Positions 29,393 through 37,309 of a DNA stretch of 57,834 nucleotides are shown here, piece by piece. Origin of the DNA: an uncultured Planctomycetaceae bacterium (GTDB lineage Bacteria > Planctomycetota > Planctomycetia > Gemmatales > Gemmataceae); assembly GCA_937888715.1 (NCBI GenBank), contig CALARU010000386.1:1-57834 (forward strand), in the 5' to 3' direction. How positions within the stretch are numbered: position 1 is the first letter of the stretch; each line of letters opens with the position of its first letter. Made by a program: the position numbers and the translations under genes. The notes below the pieces were generated by a model. The model saw nothing but the letters and a program-made list of their open reading frames with translations, searched no databases and was not told the DNA's origin.

Positions 29393-30601
29393 CTAAAGAG
29401 GGGGCAAAATATCAGTTTTAAGGCAACGAGCAATTTGCCTGACTGCCTGCCTGAGGCGCTGTTCGTTTTCCACCAAAGCCAAACGAAGATAACCTTCTCC
29501 AGCTTCGCCAAAACCACCACCCGGACTAACTGCAACTTCACCTTCTTCAAGTAATTTCATAGTAAAATCAATTGAATTCATCTTTTCACGCCAAGCTAAG
29601 GGGTATTGAGCCCAAACAAACATACTGGCCTTGGGAACATTAACCTGCCAACCAATCCTTCGCAGGCCTTCAACAAGAACATCACGCCTTTTCTGGTATT
29701 CCAATGCTTGCTTTTCAACCAAATCTTCACCATGCCTTAGAGCAACAATCCCAGCGATTTGAATTGGTTGAAAAATCCCATAATCGTAATAACCTTTGAT
29801 CGTAGCAAGAGCTTTGACCATTTCTGAATTTCCGACGCAAAAACCAAGGCGCCAACCAGCCATGTTGTAACCTTTGCTCATGGTGATAGTTTCAACACCA
29901 ACATCTTTGGCACCGGGAACGCTTAAAAAACTAGGCGCATGATATCCATCAAAACAAACATCACCATAGGCAAAGTCATGAATCACCATAAAACCAAATT
30001 TCTTTGCTAATTTAACGACATCAACAAAAAACTCTTTTTCAACAACCGTAGTGGTAGGATTGTGCGGATAGTTTAGAATTAAGACTTTAGGTTTCGGGTA
30101 TAAATGCTCTGCAACACCGGAGATGTTAGACAAGAACTTATCTGGCTGAGTACAATCCAGACTAATGACATTTCCTGATGCAAGTGCGACAGCATAAACA
30201 TGAATTGGAAAAGAAGGCGCAGGCACAATTGCAGTATCACCAGGCCCTAATAATGCCAGACACATATGGCTAAACACTTCCTTAGAACCAAGACCGGCTA
30301 GGACTTCGCGATCCGGATCAAGAGAAACGCCATGCTTGCGCTCATATCTTTTAGAAATTTCGTTGCGTAGATTTTTAAGCCCATTACTGACTGAATACCC
30401 ATGATTTTTTTCATCCCGCGCAGCTTCACACAATTTATCAATGACCATGGGATCTGGAACATCGCGAGGATTTCCCATACCAAGGTCGATAATATCAGCA
30501 CCTTGCTTACGCATCTTATATTTAAGTTCGTTGATTTTTCCAAACAAATAAGGAGGTAATCTTTTCACCCTATCTGCGACCTGAACGGAAAATAAACTCA
30601 T
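29393..30601 (-). CDS. alaC: AlaC-type class I/II aminotransferase
   Basis: A 402-residue fold-type I aminotransferase. [33 protein letters not shown] and [15 protein letters not shown] closely follow E. coli AlaC, the glutamate-pyruvate alanine aminotransferase; the PLP lysine is in [10 protein letters not shown]. The substrate-binding Arg lies in [14 protein letters not shown]-diaminopimelate aminotransferase is a related alternative. The ATG at 30601 gives the normal family start ([20 protein letters not shown]), although the frame is open upstream to 30712. It is divergent from the ACT-domain gene, as one might expect for linked amino-acid control. Confidence 0.85.
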   Translation of the reverse strand: MSLFSVQVADRVKRLPPYLFGKINELKYKMRKQGADIIDLGMGNPRDVPDPMVIDKLCEAARDEKNHGYSVSNGLKNLRNEISKRYERKHGVSLDPDREVLAGLGSKEVFSHMCLALLGPGDTAIVPAPSFPIHVYAVALASGNVISLDCTQPDKFLSNISGVAEHLYPKPKVLILNYPHNPTTTVVEKEFFVDVVKLAKKFGFMVIHDFAYGDVCFDGYHAPSFLSVPGAKDVGVETITMSKGYNMAGWRLGFCVGNSEMVKALATIKGYYDYGIFQPIQIAGIVALRHGEDLVEKQALEYQKRRDVLVEGLRRIGWQVNVPKASMFVWAQYPLAWREKMNSIDFTMKLLEEGEVAVSPGGGFGEAGEGYLRLALVENEQRLRQAVRQIARCLKTDILPPL

Positions 30602-30775
30602 GAAAATAACCCAATAGAAAATATTTGTACACCTATAAGATAGCACAGTGAAACGGTTTCGAGCAACTCCGCCACACCTTAGATTCTTGAAATTATCAAA
30701 TTTAGCTTCCAAGAATGTACCGAAAATGTTTAATTTAAGGGTAGTATGGGTGATTTTTAAAAGAAGGGATCACAA

Positions 30776-31279
30776 ATGGCAATTGGAAAAAATGATGGAT
30801 CGGGCAGTTCAACGGGATTTCGTACTGCAAGAGGCAGGGACTGGCCGAGTGTAAGGCAGTTTAATGTATTTGTCGCAAACCGAGTTGGTGGACTCATGCG
30901 AGTTGTTCGCTGGTTTGAAATGACAGACATTCGGATTGTTTCAATTTCGATCGTAGATTCAGCTGACTGTGCAATTATCAGACTAGTGCTAAGTAACCCA
31001 GAAAGAGCGACCGAAATATTTGCCCAAGCTAACCTACCCTTTACCGAAAGCGATTTACTTATAGTAAAACTACCAAACGATCCCCAACCCTTGTTATTGA
31101 TCTGCAAAGCACTTCTAGAAGCCGAAGTGAATATACACTACGCTTACCCACTTCTCATTGGCCCCAGTGGAAATTCAGCACTTGCCCTTTATGTCGAGGA
31201 TCACGAAACAGCCACATCGACATTAGAGAAAAAAGGATTTATTTTATACACAGAAAAAGATTTGGACCAAGACGAATAA
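30776..31279 (+). CDS. ACT-domain protein, acetolactate-synthase-regulatory-like
   Basis: A 167-residue protein. After a Gly/Ser-rich start of about 25 residues there are two ACT-like units: FNVFVANRVGGLMRVVRWFEMTDIRI (about 29-95) and LLLICKALLEAEVNIHYAYPLLIG (about 105-160). The paired arrangement recalls IlvH or tandem ACT regulators that bind amino acids. No enzyme domain is present, so it probably senses an amino acid and acts on a partner. AAGGG lies eight bases before the ATG. No ilvB is nearby. Confidence 0.75.
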   Translation: MAIGKNDGSGSSTGFRTARGRDWPSVRQFNVFVANRVGGLMRVVRWFEMTDIRIVSISIVDSADCAIIRLVLSNPERATEIFAQANLPFTESDLLIVKLPNDPQPLLLICKALLEAEVNIHYAYPLLIGPSGNSALALYVEDHETATSTLEKKGFILYTEKDLDQDE

Positions 31280-31294
31280 ATATTTCAGTGATGT

Positions 31295-32131
31295 TCAACC
31301 CAAGATCATGTTCTCAATTTCAAATTTAACAAAGATATCAACTAAATTTTTGGCTTTAGGCCTGTCTTGTAAATTAAAAGAAAGCATTTCAACGATAGCA
31401 TTAACAAGTTTGGGATTTAAGCCTCCAAGTTGCTGTCGTAATTTAGCAGGCGGATCACTTTGATGCCTTAATAGCGTTTGAGAAATCGTGCCTTCAGGGT
31501 ATGGCAAACTACCCGTTAACATCTCAAATATCAAAACGCCCAAGCTATAAATATCATTCTCTAAGCTTATTACGGGAACTTCCGCGCATAATTCAGGAGC
31601 GATATAATTAGGAGTACCAAGCATAAGATTGGTTTCAAGCTTTTCATTCATTCGAACATTTGCAGAAAATGCAAAATCTAAAACCTTAATTTTTCCAGAT
31701 TGTTCGATGATTATATTTTCCGGTTTGATATCGCCATGCGTGAATCCAAGGCCATGCAAATTCGACAACAACGAAAGAATTTGCCTGGTAATCTCAATCA
31801 CAAGCGAGGAACCAAAAGAAAACTTTCGACCTAATTCATGGCGCAATGTGCAACCATCAATTTTTTCCATGACAAAGAAATAAGGTTTGTTCTCTGTGTT
31901 GGTTTTAAGAAGAACCGGGCAAGCTGCATGCTTGATAGTCTCAAGAATTTTGATTTCGTTTTTTAAAAAAGCCAGTGCCTGCTTTTCATAAGGATAATCA
32001 CGACGCAAGGTTTTAATAACACAGGGAAGCCCCGAAGCCATATCAATTGCGCTATAAACAACCGTCACAGGCCCCTGAGCCAACAAAGACTCGATCAAAT
32101 AACCTGAATAAACTTCTTTATCTTGACTCAT
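31295..32131 (-). CDS. Serine/threonine protein kinase, compact
   Basis: A 278-residue Hanks-type kinase made only of the catalytic domain, with no membrane helix or PASTA repeats. K40 (VIKTL), E59, catalytic D134 (HGDIKPEN), N139 and Mg-binding D152 are present, with GTPNYIAPE as the activation segment. Deviations: the glycine loop is degenerate (LLAQGPVTVVY), HRD is HGD, and DFG is DFA. HGD marks a non-RD kinase; the DFA change may alter activity but leaves the Asp. It is a likely soluble signalling kinase, 30 bases upstream of coaD on the same strand order (coaD precedes it). Confidence 0.88.
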   Translation of the reverse strand: MSQDKEVYSGYLIESLLAQGPVTVVYSAIDMASGLPCVIKTLRRDYPYEKQALAFLKNEIKILETIKHAACPVLLKTNTENKPYFFVMEKIDGCTLRHELGRKFSFGSSLVIEITRQILSLLSNLHGLGFTHGDIKPENIIIEQSGKIKVLDFAFSANVRMNEKLETNLMLGTPNYIAPELCAEVPVISLENDIYSLGVLIFEMLTGSLPYPEGTISQTLLRHQSDPPAKLRQQLGGLNPKLVNAIVEMLSFNLQDRPKAKNLVDIFVKFEIENMILG

Positions 32132-32161
32132 TTCGCAAAATATCCAGTCGTAAGCAATACT

Positions 32162-32662
32162 TTATTTACGCCTTATTTTTTCCAACATTGCTTTGGCAAC
32201 AGCGGGTGGAATAAACTTGGAAAGATCTCCCCCAAGAACAGCTATTTGCTTCAAAAGCGAACTACTCAAATGTGAATAGATATCCTTGGCAAGCAAAAAC
32301 ACTGTTTCAATATCTGGATCCAAAGCCATATTTGCAAGCGACATAGTGAATTCATAATCCATATCACTGGTAGTTCGCATACCGCGTAGAATAAGCTTGG
32401 AATTAGATTCTTTAACAAAATGAACCACTAAGTTTTCAAATGGTAATACTATTACATTGGGAAGATGCGAAGTGGTTTGTTTAACCAATGCAACCCGTTC
32501 CTCAAGGGAGAACAAGGTACTTTTATCAGGATTAATGCCAACCCCGACTAAAAGTTGGGGAAACACCTTGGAGCCTCGTTCAATAATATCCAAATGGCCA
32601 AAATGAATAGGATCAAAGGTTCCAGGATAAACAGCCATTCCTTCCACAGAATTTTTATTCAT
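32162..32662 (-). CDS. coaD: Phosphopantetheine adenylyltransferase
   Basis: A 166-residue enzyme that adenylylates 4'-phosphopantetheine in coenzyme A synthesis. The nucleotidyltransferase motif YPGTFDPIHFGHLDI lies near the N-terminus, and LRGMRTTSDMDYE and YSHLSSSLLKQIA complete the signature. The ATG at 32662 gives eight residues before the usual start; an ATG at 32638 would match standard CoaD better, but GGAAGG abuts it too closely to serve as a ribosome site. Length is near the usual 160. Confidence 0.95.
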   Translation of the reverse strand: MNKNSVEGMAVYPGTFDPIHFGHLDIIERGSKVFPQLLVGVGINPDKSTLFSLEERVALVKQTTSHLPNVIVLPFENLVVHFVKESNSKLILRGMRTTSDMDYEFTMSLANMALDPDIETVFLLAKDIYSHLSSSLLKQIAVLGGDLSKFIPPAVAKAMLEKIRRK

Positions 32663-32773
32663 AGCTAATTCTCGCAATTTAAAAAGGCCAAAGTCTATCA
32701 TTTAGCCAAGCAAAAGATTATACATTCTACATTGTTCTTTTATTAATGCTTAAAATGATGGTAATATCAAGTC

Positions 32774-33454
32774 ATGTTCATGGATTATCAACAAGAAACC
32801 GCTTGGGATTTACGATTAAACCTTTTGGGTACCCCTATTAGGGTGCACCCAATGTTTTGGATAGTCACCGCTATTCTGGGTTGGCCCTATTACACCATGA
32901 CCAATGACTTTACAGTATTACTAACCTGGATAATGGCGGTATTCTTCTCCATACTGGTTCATGAACTAGGGCATGTTTTTATGGGAAAATACTTCGGAAC
33001 ACAAGGTTGCATTGTACTGCATGGATTTGGTGGAGTGGCCATTGGTAGTAACAATTTGTCAAATCGGTGGAAAAGGATAGCCGTAACGCTTGCGGGTCCC
33101 GGAATACAACTCTTACTTTATGCTTTCATCTTGTTCCTATCAGAATCGAGGGTAATCCCTCACGAAAATGATGGGCCATGGTTAAAGGTAAATCTATTTA
33201 TCGGATTTCTACTTTTCATCAATTTGTACTGGCCAATATTAAACCTTTTACCGGTATTCCCGCTAGATGGCGGACAAGCATTACGCGATTTCCTAAGCTT
33301 GTTTTTAAGATCTGGAGATAAAATCACTTATACTTTATCAATAATTGTTTCTGTTTTAATGATTGTATACTTTGCCAAAACCGAGAGTTTTTTCATGATT
33401 TTTCTTTTTATCATGCTGGCTATGCAAAATATAGAGTTATTCAAAAGAGCTTAA
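32774..33454 (+). CDS. M50 family site-2-type intramembrane metalloprotease
   Basis: A 226-residue membrane protein with about six helices. The zinc motif HELGH is H63-E64-L-G-H67 inside a helix, and the third ligand D165 lies in LLPVFPLDGG, the NPDG-like motif. There are no PDZ or CBS domains, so it is a minimal M50B enzyme like those that cleave membrane regulators. It ends inside the last codons of the convergent ubiquitin-like operon (four-base overlap). Substrate unknown. Confidence 0.88.
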   Translation: MFMDYQQETAWDLRLNLLGTPIRVHPMFWIVTAILGWPYYTMTNDFTVLLTWIMAVFFSILVHELGHVFMGKYFGTQGCIVLHGFGGVAIGSNNLSNRWKRIAVTLAGPGIQLLLYAFILFLSESRVIPHENDGPWLKVNLFIGFLLFINLYWPILNLLPVFPLDGGQALRDFLSLFLRSGDKITYTLSIIVSVLMIVYFAKTESFFMIFLFIMLAMQNIELFKRA

Positions 33455-34617
33455 TTTGAACTGGAAAACTGCCGCAATTTTTTGAAAACATCTTGAACAC
33501 TCACATTTGCAGTGCTGGCAAAAACTTCAGCACTCGCAATTGTACCTTCTGCAGTAAACTGAACCGTTGGCTTTGAACCGAGCTTAATCATTGCAATGGA
33601 ATTTTTACCTGAAAGCACTTCGAAGTAGCTTATTTCCTTAAAAGATTCTGGCCCAAGATTAACTGGTGCGATAAGGGCAGGCGTACTAGTTGCTAGCACT
33701 TTGCCTTCCCAAAAGCAAAGAGGTTGATGAGAACCATGCAGATAGCCCTGGATCTTAATATCAGCAAATCCAACTAGGCCATCAACTTTTGTTCCAACCC
33801 AAAAAGTAGGGCCAAAACGAACCTCCGTCTCTAATTGTGGTAATTCGTCAACAAACTCCAACTCTCCATTTTTTTTCCAAACGACAAATGATTGCTTACT
33901 CACCACTATCATTTTAGAAAAAGAACTCGAAGTAATTCCTTGGCAAATCATCGAACCAATTTTTATACCTTCCAGCAAAAAAGAAATCTTCATGTTTCCT
34001 ATTTTTTTGGGCAAAGATCCAAGAGGAAAAACAATTGGAATAAAAGCTTTGGAACCTTCGATATTTGAAATTCTAGCAACCATAGTGGCGGGAATTCCCG
34101 ACCCGACATCAATTGATAATGAAGCATCTAAGTTCGATAGAAATGCTACCCCGTACTTCGATGAAAGCATTGCAGAAACGGAAACTCCTTTACACCCAGC
34201 CATGAAAAATGATTGGCAGGAAACAATCTGAGAATCAAAATTACAGTGTAGGGCAGGGGCGTGAACCTCAACACTTGCTAAAAAAGCCTCTTTTGTAAGA
34301 AAAGGAATCTCAATTTCCGAGATCAATTTCTTTTTAAAATAGATCTTTGCTTTGCTTTCCTTCGACAAATTATCTAATTGGAATTCAACTTTTCCGGCTT
34401 TATGCCCTTCGGCATCGTTGATGTGCAAATGATTTCCTGGGATTGCAAAAGATTTTCCCAGATGCAAACTAAAATCTGAAGCGGAACAGAGAAATTTATC
34501 AGGGAAACGAATTGCAACTTCCAGAAAAATCTTTTCTGCAAACCAGGGTATTATGGGGCTTAAAACTTTTAATCCATTGGATTCATAGCCCAGTTGCAAT
34601 GCTTTGTTTTCGGTCAT
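33451..34617 (-). CDS. Unrecognised protein of the ubiquitin-like operon
   Basis: A 388-residue protein that I do not recognise. It looks mostly beta-stranded throughout, with short alternating hydrophobic segments, no signal peptide, no membrane helix and no obvious catalytic motif. Three cysteines cluster around residues 124-140 (HCNFDSQIVSCQSFFMAGC), a possible metal or redox site. The last 15 residues form a short polar helix. Its ATG overlaps the E1 stop codon (ATGA), so it is almost certainly translated together with the E1 and works in the same system. It could be a target, scaffold or effector. Confidence 0.75.
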   Translation of the reverse strand: MTENKALQLGYESNGLKVLSPIIPWFAEKIFLEVAIRFPDKFLCSASDFSLHLGKSFAIPGNHLHINDAEGHKAGKVEFQLDNLSKESKAKIYFKKKLISEIEIPFLTKEAFLASVEVHAPALHCNFDSQIVSCQSFFMAGCKGVSVSAMLSSKYGVAFLSNLDASLSIDVGSGIPATMVARISNIEGSKAFIPIVFPLGSLPKKIGNMKISFLLEGIKIGSMICQGITSSSFSKMIVVSKQSFVVWKKNGELEFVDELPQLETEVRFGPTFWVGTKVDGLVGFADIKIQGYLHGSHQPLCFWEGKVLATSTPALIAPVNLGPESFKEISYFEVLSGKNSIAMIKLGSKPTVQFTAEGTIASAEVFASTANVSVQDVFKKLRQFSSSN

Positions 34618-35426
34618 AAACCCAACCCGCCTGAAAGTTCTTTCAACTTTTTTTGAAGCAAATCATCGACGTCAGCAACTACTTCAGTCGGCCGACGGCA
34701 GAACAAGCAGTTTTCATTTTTTGAAACGTTAACAACAATCTTTTTTAGGCTTTCTGAAAAAATCCCTTCGACTTTCTGCAAAGGAAGCAAAAAGGAAGAA
34801 GGTAGAATTTTTGCATCTAACAAATCCAAGGTTGCAAGTGCATGAAGCGCAGCAATAGATTGAATGGAAGCAAACGATGCGGGGATTCTTGCCTCTTCCA
34901 CTTGGCCAGACGGATTACTGTAGTCAGGCTTAAAATCTTTTGAATCCTTTGGGCCTTCCCGTTTTAAATAAGTACAAGCACAGGCATAGCAAGGCCCACC
35001 CGGAACAAATGTATGGACAAAACCACCAATGCCGCCGCTTAGCACTTCGCCCAAAGTCCATGGAATGCTATGTTCCCTCATTAAGGAGCACCAATGATAC
35101 TTTGCCTCTTCATTATCAACAGCGCAGACGCCAAAATCCGCACCCTTAATAGCATTATTTATTTGGTCTTGTTTATCAGGATCTTGCAGAAAAGCCTCAA
35201 TTGAAATTATCTCAAGATTAGTATTGCGATCTTTCAACCACTTAACTGCTGCCAGCAATTTAGATTTGCCAACATTATCTGAACTTAAAAGATGCCTAGG
35301 TAAATTATGTGGCTTAAGAAGATCCGGTTCGATAAGAGTAATCTTGGAAATGCGCATATCTCGCACCAGCATGTCGATAACAGACATACCACCACTCCCC
35401 AAACCGACCTGAACCAGATGAGCCAT
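34614..35426 (-). CDS. E1-like / ThiF-family activating enzyme
   Basis: A 270-residue ubiquitin-activating-type adenylyltransferase. The ATP-binding site shows G8-L-G10-S-G-G13, acidic E33/D35 (LIEPD), N41, R44, K54 and D104 (CAVDNEEA), as in MoeB/ThiF/E1. Two CxxC pairs, C146/C149 (CYAC) and C240/C243 (CLFC), should bind structural zinc as in ThiF. The thioester cysteine usually found after the first pair is not at its normal place; C151 is the only nearby candidate. There is no fused E2 or rhodanese. It abuts the E2 gene with no gap and overlaps the next gene by four bases. Confidence 0.88.
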   Translation of the reverse strand: MAHLVQVGLGSGGMSVIDMLVRDMRISKITLIEPDLLKPHNLPRHLLSSDNVGKSKLLAAVKWLKDRNTNLEIISIEAFLQDPDKQDQINNAIKGADFGVCAVDNEEAKYHWCSLMREHSIPWTLGEVLSGGIGGFVHTFVPGGPCYACACTYLKREGPKDSKDFKPDYSNPSGQVEEARIPASFASIQSIAALHALATLDLLDAKILPSSFLLPLQKVEGIFSESLKKIVVNVSKNENCLFCRRPTEVVADVDDLLQKKLKELSGGLGL

Positions 35427-35870
35427 TTATCGCGCCTCCGGCAAGGGCCATTCGCCCGATTGTTTCCAAATTTCATAACAGGCCAACCAACGCCAAGCAG
35501 CCATTACTGCAAAAATAACCGTGAAGGAAGCAGGATCCCACCGACTGGTTCTCCGAGTGCTGCCTTGTTTCCACAAGCAAAGTTGTTGGCCAGGTAACAG
35601 ATGTGGACACGGGTAATCCAACGCTGTTATCACCCTAGTTTCTGGGGGAATAAACGGATAGCCTGCCATTAGGCTTGTTTTTACCTCAAACACATTATGC
35701 GCAGGCTTAAGCTTATAGTTTAACGCCAATCCTTCAGCAGTAGGCTCGATCGTAATACGGTACTCAGGTTCCCTATCGCGGTTGTACTGCTCGATAACAG
35801 GAAACTCAACAGAAACAAGCCTACGCTTTGCAGATTCGTTTCGTAATAGAATCGGAATGTAGTCGTTCAT
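35427..35870 (-). CDS. Bacterial E2 ubiquitin-conjugating-like protein
   Basis: A 147-residue stand-alone E2 (UBC fold), the carrier that would receive a modifier from the E1 as a thioester. The strand-turn YPFIPPETRV (71-80) matches the conserved YPxxPP region. H90 (CPHLLPG) precedes the catalytic C98 in QLCLW, and W111 in SRWDPASF matches the conserved tryptophan after the active site. The final helices are Trp-rich (AAWRWLACYEIWKQSGEW). The N-terminus lacks nothing obvious. It starts ten bases after the 62-residue gene and ends immediately before the E1 start. Confidence 0.82.
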   Translation of the reverse strand: MNDYIPILLRNESAKRRLVSVEFPVIEQYNRDREPEYRITIEPTAEGLALNYKLKPAHNVFEVKTSLMAGYPFIPPETRVITALDYPCPHLLPGQQLCLWKQGSTRRTSRWDPASFTVIFAVMAAWRWLACYEIWKQSGEWPLPEAR

Positions 35871-35880
35871 CTACATACTT

Positions 35881-36069
35881 TTACAGCTTATAATGACATG
35901 GAACGGAACGAATGGCATTGATTACATCTTGTTCAGCGGATTCAACCGTACCTGAAACAAAAGAAGTATCTTTAGGATTCACATGAATCGGTTTGCCAGA
36001 TTCGGCATTATTACGAAGAGCCTCGTATAGGTTTTTTCTTTCATCATCGTTCAAAGGTCTAAAGTCCAT
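35881..36069 (-). CDS. 62-residue orphan protein of the ubiquitin-like operon
   Basis: A small protein placed where ubiquitin-like modifiers often sit, between the JAMM and E2 genes. The ATG at 36069 is firm: AAAGGA lies seven bases upstream, and the longer frame would run into the JAMM gene. Residues 5-25 (PLNDDERKNLYEALRNNAES) form a charged helix, a short strand KPIHVNP follows, then a second helix (SAEQDVINAIRSV) and the tail PCHYKL. I do not see a beta-grasp pattern or a C-terminal di-glycine. It may be an unusual modifier, a substrate or an adaptor. Confidence 0.7.
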   Translation of the reverse strand: MDFRPLNDDERKNLYEALRNNAESGKPIHVNPKDTSFVSGTVESAEQDVINAIRSVPCHYKL

Positions 36070-36091
36070 GACAAATCCTTTCGTAAAAAAA

Positions 36092-37072
36092 CTATTTTGC
36101 CAATTCAGCAAGAACCAAGTAAACGCCACGATCTACTTTATCTTCCTGAATATCGACTTCAAATAGTTGTTCGTTCTTCTCGAAGAAATATTGCACCTTA
36201 TCTTTAAAAATAAACACTAAAATTTTACCTAAAGAGCCCGCGAGGGGAATACTCAAGGTAAGTTGATGGCCTGAGGCGGATTTTGTTATAGCACAACTGG
36301 CTTTACTTTGCTGTGCAAGAACCTTTTCAATTTCGCTTGCATGAACTTCCATTGCATCCCAAACAACATGCAAAGGTTTGGCAAGATCCTCCCCCAAAGT
36401 CCAACGGATAGGCACTTTAACATAATTAGAATCACCGCTAGCAAGAGAAAACCAATCAAAACGCATTCCAGTCATGGAAAAAGTATTAATCGCAATCTTG
36501 GAGGCAAAATTACCACGGCTGGGTGAATCGTGATCAACCGTACCAATACCAAATACCCCTTGCTTTGCAGGTAAATTTTTAACCCATTGAATGTCGCCTT
36601 GATAATCTCCACCGGAAGGATGGCGCAATCTTCCGGGATGGGTGTGAAAAAGCCCAAGAACCTCTAATTTATCGTGAAGCTGACGCAAAAGCCTTCCAGC
36701 AACCACTTGAGCTTGGGAATTAAATTTAACATGGGTTGAACTTGCTTCCCTAAATTCTCCAGAAGGAACCGCAGCAACAACAACCGCATGCTTTTTTTCG
36801 CGATATCCCATCAAGAGCCAGCCGGTTTCTTCATCTCCGCGTTCTTGGTTTAAATGATTTTTATACCCTTCAACTAAAGTGTGCCCAACCCCCGAAGAAA
36901 TAAGCATGTATTTGATCGGCAAAAGATCGCGGGGCGGGATGGAAAGTAATTCGGCAGCTTTTGGGCCATATATAAGGTGGTTAAATTCTTTAAGTAAGCC
37001 ACTTATTTTATTAAGAAGTAAACTGGGAATGCCTCGAGTTGATCTGCTTTTCTCGCCATTTTCAGAAATCAT
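36092..37072 (-). CDS. JAMM/MPN+ metalloprotease (deubiquitinase-like) with C-terminal extension
   Basis: A 326-residue protein. The JAMM zinc site is complete: E82 (EETGWLLMG), H143-T-H145-P, S153 and D156 in HTHPGRLRHPSGGD, the HxHx7SxxD pattern of isopeptidases such as Rpn11. Residues 1-45 form a polar lead with a helix, the MPN domain spans about 50-195, and a C-terminal region of about 120 residues (205-326) is alpha/beta and unrecognised. In the family this activity cleaves modifiers from targets or trims their C-termini. The ATG at 37072 follows TGGA by six bases. First gene of the operon, 22 bases before the 62-residue gene. Confidence 0.88.
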   Translation of the reverse strand: MISENGEKSRSTRGIPSLLLNKISGLLKEFNHLIYGPKAAELLSIPPRDLLPIKYMLISSGVGHTLVEGYKNHLNQERGDEETGWLLMGYREKKHAVVVAAVPSGEFREASSTHVKFNSQAQVVAGRLLRQLHDKLEVLGLFHTHPGRLRHPSGGDYQGDIQWVKNLPAKQGVFGIGTVDHDSPSRGNFASKIAINTFSMTGMRFDWFSLASGDSNYVKVPIRWTLGEDLAKPLHVVWDAMEVHASEIEKVLAQQSKASCAITKSASGHQLTLSIPLAGSLGKILVFIFKDKVQYFFEKNEQLFEVDIQEDKVDRGVYLVLAELAK

Positions 37073-37309
37073 CACATTTCCATTCTTATTAATTTCAATC
37101 AATCGCTTACTATGCTAGTGCAAATACCAAAACATCCAATAAAGCAATTCTCGATGATGCCTAATCATACCAAGATTTAACCGCATTAAAAGCCTGACTG
37201 TAAACCAATGCGCAAGAAATATAATTTCCCAATTACCCCATTGCATCAATAAACAATTATCAGGATGATAATTTAATTGAAGCTAATTGAATAAAGCAGA
37301 AGTTTACAA
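37073..37309. promoter_or_regulatory. Divergent promoter region of ubiquitin-like operon and pfkB-type gene
   Basis: About 237 AT-rich bases. On the minus strand TATGAT (37169-37164) is a possible -10 about 90 bases before the JAMM start, with no good -35. On the plus side the inverted repeat AATTATC-AGGAT-GATAATT (37255-37273) lies 36 bases before the kinase start and could be an operator. Both are weak calls. Confidence 0.3.

Noticed and set aside
35881-36069. Prokaryotic ubiquitin-like protein Pup
   Set aside because: Pup ends in GGE or GGQ and is linked to PafA and proteasome genes. This protein ends in CHYKL and none of those genes is present.
33451-37072. CBASS type II (Cap2/Cap3) defence operon
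   Set aside because: Cap2 is an E1-E2 fusion, whereas these are separate genes, and there is no CD-NTase or effector in or next to the operon.
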